A stretch of 64,000 bases of DNA. It comes from Isoetes taiwanensis. Its lineage: Eukaryota > Streptophyta > Lycopodiopsida > Isoetales > Isoetaceae. The stretch lies in the NCBI GenBank assembly GCA_021234155.1, contig JAJEKV010000058.1, positions 4,164,600 through 4,228,599 on the forward strand. The letters are read 5' to 3'. Positions 46,367-55,309 of the stretch are shown here, piece after piece (position 1 is the stretch's first letter; every line of letters starts with the position of its first letter). The translations under genes and the position numbers were made by a program. The notes beneath the pieces were generated by a model. That model was given only the letters and a program-made list of their open reading frames with translations. It had not been told where the DNA came from and did not search any database.

Positions 46367-47767
46367 TTAAGAGCTAGGTCCTCCCTCTTCATCCGTAGGC
46401 CTAGGAGGTGGTGGAGGCGGTCGGTGTCGCAGCAGAGTCACCCCGGGATCTACTGTGGCAGCCGCAATAGATGCAACCTCTCGTGGATAGGCAACGGCCA
46501 ATGGGGCTGCCGTGAGGAGCTTCATGCTCATCCAGGGCGCAATATCCTGACCCAAGGCCGTCAGGGCAAGATCCCGTCGCACGAGTACATAAGTAAACGT
46601 ACGGTAGGGAAGCGTCTTGTGCCCGGCCAGTGTAGAGAGAGCACGGAGGGCCCACCATGAAGCTTCAGCCTCTGGCCCCAAGTCTCGGGCTATAAAAAGA
46701 ACTTGGCCCTGCCGGAAGGCTAAGAGGAAGAAGCGGGTAAGGTGGTTTCCCAATACCTTCCCTTGTGAGGTCTCGGATGTAGCCACTTCCTTATCCAAAT
46801 CCATAGGGACTTCTTCTTCTTTAAGTTCCTGTTGCTCCTCCTTCGTATGAGCAGGATTATGATATAAATCCTCTCCCTCGTCATCTGAATCGGAGGGAAC
46901 CTCAACCATGTTGATATTTGGGACGTGAGGTCCCATAGTCGTGAAGGCATCTGGTGAGGGCTGTGAGGCCGGCTCCTGCATCACGAAGTCCCGAAGACGT
47001 AGTAGAGTCTCAGCCGGCTCTATGGTCTCTTGGCGGAACTGGAGCAGCTGCTGCACCTCCGGAGGAAGCTCAATAGAAGTGAAGTCAATGAAGTCGTCCA
47101 TACAATACTCCGCAAGCTCATAAAGCACATGGTCTTTACGCTTGCGTCTAAATCCGGCCACCATGTGATAAGTCCAGATAATATCATCCAAGAGAAGATA
47201 TTCTTGCCCTTGGTGATAAATAACTGGAAGGGCATCCAGCCCGGACAAGCCTACGGCTTGCTCATGACGCGGAGGCAGCTCTTCCGCTAATTGCTTCCAA
47301 CGGGCGAAGTCGCCCATGCCTATGTGTTCGTCTTTCCCCTCCTCGGAAGACTCAGGCAGTTTGCCCTTCTCTACTGGCAAGGTTTCATCCTCGACATATT
47401 GGTCCACGAGGATGGCTAGGGCAAAGGCAACCTCAAGGTATTGCCGCCCCTGATGCTGCACAACGGGCAGGTGTTTGCCCCATCGGAGCTTCCCCTTCAG
47501 CACATCGTATGCATGGGTGTCTCCCCCTAGCATCTCCCGGACTACCTCCCGCTCCAGATACAGCTGGAGAGGATCCCCAAGAGGAATACACAGAGGAAGC
47601 ATCTCCTCCATGTAGAAGTCTAAAAATCCGGCGTAATCTGGGTGCCTCTGCATGTTAGCAAGGAGGTCTAAGGGCGCCGGAGCAAAAGGGCATGATGGGT
47701 CGAAAGGGACTTGCGGATCCCATTGCTCTCCGTCATGGTACCAGGCGATAAGGTCGGCGGCAGCCAT
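46367..47767 (-). CDS. ORF2: unknown protein of 466 residues
   Basis: It starts at the first ATG (MAAADLIAWYHDGEQWDP), in a strong start context. I do not recognise the family. The N-terminal 250 residues are mostly helical with repeated YHQGQEYL/QHQGRQYLE-like phrases (at about 105 and 200), which suggests two related halves. An acidic stretch follows near residues 300-340 (SDSDDEGED; KEEQQELKEEE). A hydrophobic helical C-terminal region contains LRALSTLAGHKTL and VRRDLALTALGQDI, and the protein ends in a proline run. The acidic stretch resembles those of histone chaperones in composition only. The C-terminal region has a faint layout likeness to an H2A-type histone fold; this is a guess. 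It lies 239 bp downstream of ORF1 and upstream of gag. Confidence 0.75.
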   Translation of the reverse strand: MAAADLIAWYHDGEQWDPQVPFDPSCPFAPAPLDLLANMQRHPDYAGFLDFYMEEMLPLCIPLGDPLQLYLEREVVREMLGGDTHAYDVLKGKLRWGKHLPVVQHQGRQYLEVAFALAILVDQYVEDETLPVEKGKLPESSEEGKDEHIGMGDFARWKQLAEELPPRHEQAVGLSGLDALPVIYHQGQEYLLLDDIIWTYHMVAGFRRKRKDHVLYELAEYCMDDFIDFTSIELPPEVQQLLQFRQETIEPAETLLRLRDFVMQEPASQPSPDAFTTMGPHVPNINMVEVPSDSDDEGEDLYHNPAHTKEEQQELKEEEVPMDLDKEVATSETSQGKVLGNHLTRFFLLAFRQGQVLFIARDLGPEAEASWWALRALSTLAGHKTLPYRTFTYVLVRRDLALTALGQDIAPWMSMKLLTAAPLAVAYPREVASIAAATVDPGVTLLRHRPPPPPPRPTDEEGGPSS

Positions 47768-47934
47768 GGCGCTAGAGGAGAGGAGGAAGCAAGAAAATGA
47801 AAGAGAACAAGTGGGAGTACACACTAAAAACCCCTTTTCAAAGCCTTTTTATTATTACGCTGATGTCAGCAGTTTCATATTTTAAAATAAAATATAAGGT
47901 TCTCAATACATCATCAACTTAAAACAAAAGAGAG

Positions 47935-47953
47935 TTTTTTTTTTTTTTTTTTT
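47935..47953 (-). other. A19 run 53 nt after the ORF1 stop
   Basis: On the coding strand of ORF1 an uninterrupted run of 19 A follows the stop after 53 nt, preceded by AATAAT. It looks like the poly(A) tail of a reverse-transcribed mRNA whose coding part ends with the H3 stop codon. A chance A run in AT-rich DNA is possible. Confidence 0.6.
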
Positions 47954-48006
47954 ATTATTTATCGAAAAAGAAATATGTACAATGGGAAAACCCCGGTAAC
48001 ACAAGG

Positions 48007-49251
48007 TTAAGGATGCTCGCCCCAAATCCTGCGGGCGAGGGCTAAATCCTTTGGCATAATGGTAACTCTCTTCGCGTGAATCGCGCAGAGGTTAGCGTCA
48101 CCAAAAAGTGCCACGAGGTAAGCCTCCGCAGCCTTTTGAAGTGCCAAAATGGCAAAGGTCTGGAAACGGAGGTCGGTCTTGAACTCCTGCGCGATCTCCC
48201 GTACCAGCCTCTGGAAGGGGAGCTTCCGTATTAGAAGTTGGGTTGACTTCTGAAACTTGCGGATTTCCCGCAAGGCCACGGTACCAGGTCGGTACCGATG
48301 AGGCTTCCTTTGTGGGGCGGGTTTGGTAGGCGGCCCCTTCGGTGCTGGCACCGTCTTAGCCCCAACAGCCGGTCGGGAGCTATCCACCCGCTGCTGTCTC
48401 CGACTGGAGCTGGTATTCTTGCCAAAAGCTCCGACAGTCTTTAGTTTCTCCTTGTATTGACTGCCGGTCTTTCGGGCTAAACCCTTCCTCCGGTGCTTAA
48501 TGGTCACATGTTCGGTCGGGGTCGGGCCCGACCCACTCCCAGTTGCCCCTCCGTCCTGCGGGTTCAGCTGGTCCTGCCGATCCCTCTCCTCCTGTTCAAG
48601 CTTCTCCCGTTCCTCCCGGGCTCTCCTCAGATCTTCCTGAATCTGAGCAAAATGTTGGGCTGCGCTTCGGCGAAGAAGCTCAGCCTGGTACCGCTGAGGC
48701 CGCAGACCCATGCCTATCTGAATGGTTGTCAGATAGTCTATGCTGATATCGGGGATTTCCCCCCATATAAAACTGTTGGAGTCCTCATGCCAGCGATATG
48801 GGGGAACCTCAATAGCTCTGCCATCGATAACGACAAAGCCTTCCCCGAGGTACCTGTATTCCCTTCCCCGGGCCGCCGTATCTGCCCGCTCTATCTCCCG
48901 GTGGTCATCTTCCCTGGCCAAACCCCTGATGCGGTCGGCCTCTGTCCTGATGTCCTCCTCCTCTGTATGCCCCTCTTGTTCGGGAGGATAAAACTTGATC
49001 AGCATCATGACCATGTCATGTTGCTCGGCGAGGGTGTAGGGGAGCTGGCGGAGGTTCAGCCGGATCAGAAATGGCTCTGAGAAGTGATAGACAGGATAGG
49101 GAATCCTATCGTTGTTCTCAAACCGGTTCACCAACTCATCTAAAAGGATGTCGATGAAGGCCGGATCTGTAGCCATGTGCCGGGCGATCAAGGCATAGAT
49201 CTGCACTATGCTTAGGGTCCTGGGGTCTATGGTGCTCTTGGTGTTAGCCAT
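48007..49251 (-). CDS. ORF1: unknown domain fused to a histone H3 core
   Basis: The protein is 414 residues, starting at the first ATG (49251), which has a strong start context (G at -3 and at +4). Residues 1-180 form an unrecognised helical domain ([50 protein letters not shown]). Residues 186-228 are a charged coiled coil ([20 protein letters not shown]), and 248-315 a Lys/Arg/Pro-rich linker. Residues 316-414 align without gaps with histone H3 from K37 to the C-terminus: [50 protein letters not shown]. By eye about 84 of 99 positions equal plant H3.3; Tyr41 and Leu90 point to H3.3 rather than H3.1. Loop 1 has canonical length, unlike CENH3. The normal H3 tail (K4, K9, K27) is absent. The frame lies between the 5' LTR and gag of chromovirus C, where such elements usually have no gene. 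Role unknown; chromatin binding or cDNA packaging is inference. Confidence 0.93.
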   Translation of the reverse strand: MANTKSTIDPRTLSIVQIYALIARHMATDPAFIDILLDELVNRFENNDRIPYPVYHFSEPFLIRLNLRQLPYTLAEQHDMVMMLIKFYPPEQEGHTEEEDIRTEADRIRGLAREDDHREIERADTAARGREYRYLGEGFVVIDGRAIEVPPYRWHEDSNSFIWGEIPDISIDYLTTIQIGMGLRPQRYQAELLRRSAAQHFAQIQEDLRRAREEREKLEQEERDRQDQLNPQDGGATGSGSGPTPTEHVTIKHRRKGLARKTGSQYKEKLKTVGAFGKNTSSSRRQQRVDSSRPAVGAKTVPAPKGPPTKPAPQRKPHRYRPGTVALREIRKFQKSTQLLIRKLPFQRLVREIAQEFKTDLRFQTFAILALQKAAEAYLVALFGDANLCAIHAKRVTIMPKDLALARRIWGEHP

Positions 49252-49429
49252 AGCTATGGTACTGAGGTCTACGAAGTCGGGCAGTAAGGCGCTGGCGGCG
49301 AAGGAGGCGGCAAAGAGGGCGCTAGGGTTCACAAGGCACAAGGGCGGCGAAGCAAAGTCAGGTCCGGTGGCGATGGCGGGCAGCGGCTCTGGCGGTCGAA
49401 GGTGCTGAAGGCAAGGCAAACAAATGACA

Positions 49430-50020
49430 AGAAGAAATTTTTAAACGGCCAGATAACTTTTGAAAATAAAATTTTCCTATTAACTTTTAAATTTTTAGTA
49501 TTATAAAATAATTATACGGCGGAATTACGCGAGGCATACGGTCGGGCGCCGGCTGCATTATACGCGCTCCCGCCTCGACTAGAGGTCGTCAAAAAGCAAG
49601 CGGCGCCCGAGTTGACCTGGCGGCCCGCGTTGACTCCCGTCTGACCAGTCGGGCGCCGACTGCATTTTCGGCTCTTCTACCGTGACTGCAAGACGACAAA
49701 AAGCAAGCGGCGCCCGAGTGGGTTTTCGGGCCTGCCCTTGACCATTTTTTCGCCTGGAGACAACCGTTCTAGGGTAATTTGAGTATGTCCGATCCAATGG
49801 ATGCACCTTCTCCGTCATTTGAGCTACCCACTGACATTTACAATTCTTCCAATTCTTGGCCCCTCCAGTCGCCCTATCCTTCTTGAAGCTACAATTTCCT
49901 AATTTAACCTAACACCGAACCAAACATCAAAGAGGACTAACAATACATTAACTTAGCCTCCTCCTAACTACCGTGCTACGAGTTAGTGTTTGGCCAGTGC
50001 TATGATTTCGAGCAACCGAA
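49430..50020. other. 5' leader of chromovirus C between primer site and ORF1
   Basis: No gene is seen. The phrase AAAAAGCAAGCGGCGCCCGAGT occurs twice (near 49591 and 49698), and GGTCGGGCGCCG- or CAGTCGGGCGCCGACTGCAT-like phrases recur near 49541 and 49646, giving GC-rich short repeats with palindromic GGCGCC cores. A structured RNA leader is possible. Confidence 0.5.
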
Positions 50021-50025
50021 ATCAC

Positions 50026-50038
50026 GGCTCTGATACCA
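50026..50038 (-). other. Primer binding site, initiator Met tRNA type
   Basis: The minus strand reads TGGTATCAGAGCC one base inside the LTR, the classical plant retrotransposon primer site complementary to the 3' end of initiator Met tRNA. It fixes this LTR as the 5' LTR and the element as minus-strand. Confidence 0.95.
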
Positions 50039-50039
50039 C

Positions 50040-51622
50040 TGTGACGCTCCCAGAATATATACGACCCCCGGCCGTATACATACGGGGACTTTCCCCTCCC
50101 ATGGCGACCATCGCGCCATGAGCAAGGCCATCCATCTAACCAGGGCCGTCTACGTAGAGACGCTCAGGTGAAGGACACGGAGGGGTCATTCGGCCCACGC
50201 CTTCAATGGGTGCCTACGTCGCGGAAGCATGAATACAAGGGTTAGCACACAACATAAATCACATATAAATAACCACCACGAAGGGTGGCACATCCATCCA
50301 AATACCAACGGCAAGGAATATGCATCTAAGACTAAGAAAACACCCAAACCCCAGGTTCTACCCCGGTTCAGACTCTAGTGGGGGAACGACTGACTGCTGG
50401 GTCTCAGGAGATCGGCAGACCGAATCTTGGCATGGCGTTGGCTGGCATAGAACATCGGCTAGGGTTGTCCACTCCATCCGCCCCTCCTGTGCACACTTTG
50501 CAGATGGGTCAATTCACGCTATGGCTTCGCTATAGCCTCCCGGAGACGTAGGCTCTAGGGATCACCCTTTGAGTCTACTCCAGGTTCATGACACCTGGTC
50601 CGATGAGGCAGGTCGGGGAGGCGTCCCCTTCCAGGATCACAGTGGTTCCATGGGTGAGCTAGAGAATACGTGCCGCATCAGCGACCCCCGCATCCGTACC
50701 CGACGTACTCACCCTAAATCTACTCAAAGTGTATGGTGCCCCATACGGGTCACACCACTACACCCAGGGAGTGTCAGACCCATACCCGGCCCTCTACGTG
50801 ACCGGCTATCAGGCCTAGCCCACTGTAGGAGTCTCAGGAGCCTTGTATGCTCGTGCAAGACCCCACCCCTCATCTTGCCACTGTGTCCCTTGTCTGGTGC
50901 TAAGCCAGACCATAGCATCTATGACCCGGTGGGCTCTTGTGCACAGGCCGAAACTAGTAGGGTGTTAAGGAAACACTAGGAGCATTCTATACCCAAGCTC
51001 GGGGGCCTCTACCCCCCTTTTAATCCCTGTTTACTGGAGCGACTAACTGACTCATAGAGACATCGACCCTTTCATAACAAAGCATCATTCATAATTGAAC
51101 AATATTCCTAGTTACCAAAGAAGGGTTAATCTGAACCAAAGCTAGTCAGACAAGAATGCCAAAGTATTATCCTACAATTTGTAAGTTAAGCTACCACTGA
51201 CCAGTGTTTCGGCTAGAGCCGTTGTCAAGAGGCGCTTCCATGGTGCTGTACTGGGGTAGCAGCGACGGTTAGCGGTGTCTTGGCGATTGGGCGTGGTTCA
51301 GCAACTGGGCTCTGAGCGCTTAGCTGCTTCCTGGTGCTGGTTGGGTCGAAATTGGGGTGATTTGAGGATGGCGCCTCCCTTTGGTGGCCTAGTTTAGCAA
51401 CCCTCATGCTGGCCACCCGGGTTATGCCAAATGGCGCCTTCCCACTATGAATTGGCCTAATCACATGTCTTTAGATAATTATCCTTTATAATTCGGTTAA
51501 CATAGCTAATTAAATCCATTGTGGCCAACCCCCTAGGTTATCATACCCTAGGTGGCGTACCTATACTAGGTGACGTGTCAATATATTTATATGTATACCG
51601 TATAAATACTTGGAACGTCACA
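50040..51622 (-). repeat. 5' LTR of chromovirus C (1583 bp)
   Basis: The minus strand starts TGTGACGTTCCAAG and ends GGGAGCGTCACA. It aligns along its full length with 35666-37090 plus 39950-40081. A TATA-like TATAAATATATTGAC lies near the start of the LTR on minus. LTR frames are short and not meaningful. Confidence 0.95.
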
Positions 51623-52140
51623 GGCGTACCTTCCAGAGAATGATGAGAAAACTCACCACGAATGTTCCCGTAGCAGTGATGTGGAGAAGGAATCCAGTAG
51701 AAAGGCTGGAGAAGAAATCCGTCGGACGAAGAGCCATTGAAGCAATGGGAATGAAAGAAGTGCTGCTGTGAGAAGACGCCGATAACTGGTCTCGAATGTG
51801 GAGTGCACTTATATAATGGCTCGTCCCTGCCCAGAATGGCGATCCGAGGGCTCGGATCGATGCGATTGGTTTGGATAGATTTTTTTGAAAAGACTTCAGG
51901 ATTATTTATCTAGAAACTATATATCTATAAAGGTCAAAGGTTAAGGGACATTAAGTACCAATTACTCACATGAAAATGGAATCTCAATTGATAATACAAT
52001 CCTTGGGACTGACCAGGAATTGATGTCAAATCTAGGATCCTAGATTTGGCTGGGTTTTTTTTTAGACACTTCAATTCCTTGGTACAACCAGGGACACTTA
52101 ATTCCCTTAGCCTTGATCTTATAGGAGAAATGAAATAAAG
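51623..52140. other. Flank of chromovirus C; hairpin repeat copy 3
   Basis: At 51733-51862 lies a diverged third copy of the dispersed hairpin repeat (GTGAGAAGACGCCGATAAC, TTATATAATGGCTCGTCCC, GATCCGAGGGCTCGGATC). The rest shows no gene. Confidence 0.65.
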
Positions 52141-52450
52141 AAAAAAACAAGTGACTAATATCTATTTGACAAACATGTGCAGGAAGAAAACAAATACGTT
52201 GATGAAGTGGACTTTGAGGTCATTCCACCTATATGCAACAGTGAGTTAACTGAGTTAGGATATGCAGCTAGCAAGGACTGTATACAACAACCACAATAGG
52301 TCCGCAAGGAAAACAAATGCAAGTATAGATAGCAGTTCCCAAGGCAAAGTAGTACAGCCTCCTAAGCTCACTATTCACCCAAGTACAAGCATGGTCAAAG
52401 CATGTGAAAGTGCAACTGTGGAAAGCTTGAGCACATCAGATCCTGCAGGA

Positions 52451-52903
52451 TGTAACGGGCCCATGGTAGACCGCTCGAGTATTCGAACCTTGAATGTGCC
52501 TGTGGGGCGTTCCCGAGACACTGGCATAAATGGGTAGAAGCGACTACTCATAAATGTCTAGACGGTTTTGCCCAGTTGGATAAGGGCATGTCGGTTAGGA
52601 ACGTTACAGTTGGTATCAGAGCAGGTCTCGAGTTCGAGTCACCATTGGTGCCTATATGCATGGGTAATTTGCAAAGACTTGGTAATCATTGTGACATTGT
52701 ATAGCCTTGGATGCTCTAGGACGAGCATAGTTCTAGTGGGAGAGACTGTAACGGGCCCAGGGTAGACCGCTTGAGTATTCGAACCTTGAATGTGCCTGTG
52801 GGCGTTCCCGAGACACCGGCATAAATGGGTAGAAGCGATTACTCATAAATGTCTAGACGGTTTTGCCCAATTGGTTAAGGGCATGTCGGTTAGGAACGTT
52901 ACA
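52451..52903 (+). mobile_element. TRIM (miniature LTR retrotransposon), 453 bp
   Basis: Two LTRs of about 158 bp (52451-52608 and 52747-52903) share TGTAACGGGCCC starts and AACGTTACA ends and differ at only about seven positions. The 138 bp between them holds a primer site, TGGTATCAGAGCAGG (52611), two bases inside the first LTR, and a purine tract AGTGGGAGAGAC just before the second LTR. Flanks CAGGA and CAAGA look like a 5 bp target-site duplication with one change. No coding frame; it must be moved by another element's enzymes. It looks whole. Confidence 0.93.
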
Positions 52904-53227
52904 CAAGACATTCAGTTACAAAAGGTGCAGCAAATATCGACCGTAAGGGTCTGGCAGAAGGACAATCACTCAAGTTCAATGCTTGAAAAAGGTTAGCAAA
53001 TAATGAGATGCATTTACAATATATTTACTTTCCAATCTCAAATTGTATGCTATATGTATTCTAAATATATAAAAGTGAGGGGTAGTTATGAAGGAAAGCT
53101 ATAACCACATTCCATTTATGGAAAAAAGAAAAAAGAGGTTTAACACCGCAAATGCCATTCGACCAAGGAATTCAAAAGCCAAAACAAATGGTTTCAAATC
53201 CATGGTCGGTTTCACTGGTAAAACTAG

Positions 53228-55309
53228 TTGAAATATCAAATAATCTGGGGGTTTCTTATTTATGTATTACAGATTAGAAAAATCATTAGCAAAGACAGCC
53301 TGGGACGAGTACATTTGGGGTACATTGGAAAGAAGGACAAGAAGAAAATTGTCCATGGGACTTTCTTGTCAAAAATATTGGACAACATTTGTCTCCCTAA
53401 GATCATTTCGGATACAATTAATGCAGTAGTAGGGAATATTGAAAAAAGTATAATGGCAAATACCATATTCAGTTGGAAATATACGGAAAACCTTCGCGAT
53501 ATGTGCTATAAGCCATACCTCGTTTTTGCCATTGACCGTGAGGTTAAATGCCCGTGCAAAAACCCTTCGCTCAATCAATTCTTGGATAGCCAAATAGGAC
53601 ACATATGCACCACAGATTTGAGCCTAATACATAATACAACATTGAGAGGAATGTTCAAAAAAGGGTTAAACCATATCCCTAATAGAATGTTGGAATGTGA
53701 AGCATTCAAGGATGAAATTATCTCCATCTATAACACGCTATTTGAACTGCACAAGTACACGTACGTAGTGCATGAAAATGACAGGACTGATACCAAAGAC
53801 AAGATTGTAGACAGGGCTGTGGCCGAAATCAAAGATGCATACAGTAAGGATAGAATAAGAAAGTTTGATCTTAAAGACAAATCAGTTACTGGCAACCTGG
53901 AATGGTTGTGCAGAAATTTCTATATATCTGGTATTGATAAAGCATCCAACAACTCAGACATTTATATATCCATGCTTTATTAGGAATTTGGCTCTTAAAA
54001 GACTTTGCAGCAAGGAATTCCTAATGATGGAAATCAATCAAATGCAAGATAAAAAGAAAAAATATAGGAGCTTATAGGAAATGAAGATTTTGAATTTGAC
54101 TTTAAGGCCCATAAAAAAGCTTTTTGATGGATAACCAATGCAGACGGCACGGTATACACGGAGGTCTCCCATATAATCACAGTTGTGCTTAACAATATCT
54201 TGGAATTATGGCCTGACATATCCAAAAGGATTTGTGCAAGGGTATGCACTTTATTTCTTAGAAAAAATATGCCCTGCTGGGTTGTTCACTCGATTTATGA
54301 TATGGCGTTGAATTTGCCAGCAAAAATTGAGCAACTTTTCGTAGCGGATATTACAAGATGTTACAAAAACATTCCACTATTTGGTGAAAACAAAATATGC
54401 CAAATCATGAGACAAGTTAGCATGGCTGCATGGGAACATGTGAAGGGGATCAATCAGCACCATGAATTGTGGGTTAAAAAAGAAAAAGGAAATGAATATT
54501 TTGCCAAATGGTTCAAATACAGCCCCCAAGGAAAATGTTGGAGCAAAATGGACCTGAACAGGTTTTCCAATCTCAATGAATGGCTTCTAACTAACTACTT
54601 TATATTTATGGAAGATTATGCATGGCAACAAGTTTCTGGTATCCCTATGGGATTTTCTTGCAGCCCATGCTGATGTAATCTGTATTTGGCTTGGTTCGAG
54701 ACCTCTTTCATAAAAACCCTTGCAAAACAAGGTGGATACAGAAATGTTGAAATGTTTAAACATGTTTTCCAATATATGGATGATCCGCCAGCACTCAACA
54801 GTCCCATTATCAAGGAGTTTTTAAGCCTCTTGCAGGATACTAGCACGATGACCTTACAAACTTATGTGACATGTAGACTTTAAAAATCAAGGAGAAAACA
54901 ATGTATGTTCATGGAGGATTCTAAAAGATGTTATGGTTACAAGGCAAACCTTTTAAGCTTGACAATTGAGATTATGAATAAAGAAATGGGTCTTTACAGA
55001 ACCTATAAGTTTGACAAATGGGACTACCTTCCCTTTAAGGTCATGAGATATGTGCATGCTGACAATTGCAGACCATATTACCAGGCCAAAAATGTGATAT
55101 TATCTCAAATCATGCCGTATTTATACATAAATTCTTGCCCCATAATGGCTGCAAAAGATATTATTGGCATCATCAACAAATTCGTTAAAAACGGGTTTGA
55201 TAGCTATGGACTCGAAAGGAAGGTGTTGCAGTATTTGAGAAATGGTGAATTCCCAGCACTCAAGTACGATGTGCAAGTTCTTTTTCAAGTGATCAGCAAC
55301 CAATATTAA
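53228..55309 (+). pseudogene. PLE reverse transcriptase region
   Basis: An N-terminal segment has PKIISDTINAVVGNIEKS, KPYLVFAIDREVKCPCKNP and the phrase GIDKASNN, which in PLE RTs precedes the fingers. The palm region follows: LFVADITRCYKNIPL (motif A), QQVSGIPMGFSCSP (motif B, with the GIPMG typical of PLE) and FQYMDD (motif C). The C-terminal part (KFDKWDYLPFKVMRYVHAD; IIGIINKFVKNGF) is thumb-like. PLE RTs are relatives of telomerase and prime at DNA ends or nicks. The region is spread over several frames and broken. Confidence 0.75.

Larger units (their letters stand above)
35666..51622 (-). mobile_element. Chromovirus C (Ty3/Gypsy, chromodomain) with extra 5' frames including a histone H3 fusion
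   Basis: From its 5' end at 51622 the minus-strand element reads: LTR (50040-51622), primer site (50026-50038), ORF1 with histone H3 domain (48007-49251), ORF2 (46367-47767), a small frame (about 45749-46138), gag (44150-45448), protease-RT-RNase H (about 42.1-44.1 kb), integrase with chromodomain (40663-42150), PPT (40082-40095) and 3' LTR (35666-40081, split by a ~2.86 kb insertion). Without the insertion it is about 13.1 kb, large for a chromovirus. The two LTRs are very similar, nearly identical over 36500-37090, so it is fairly young. A few breaks affect gag-pol; ORF1 and ORF2 look open throughout. No clear 5 bp target-site duplication is left. Confidence 0.93.

Noticed and set aside
48007-48306. 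H3 domain read as a centromeric CENH3
   Set aside because: Loop 1 has the canonical length and the sequence FKTDLRFQ-like, with no insertion; CENH3 has a longer loop 1 and a diverged alpha-N region. Tyr41 and Leu90 fit H3.3.
48007-48306. A host H3 gene or a plain processed pseudogene inserted by chance
   Set aside because: The domain is in frame with a long upstream frame that has its own good start, lacks the H3 tail, ends at the normal H3 stop and is not interrupted. It lies in order with other frames between LTR and gag. Capture by retroposition is likely, but the result is a fusion.
52611-52650. A tRNA gene at TGGTATCAGAGCAGG...GTTCGAGTC
   Set aside because: It sits exactly inside the first LTR of a TRIM, where the primer site is expected; no acceptor stem or full cloverleaf is formed.
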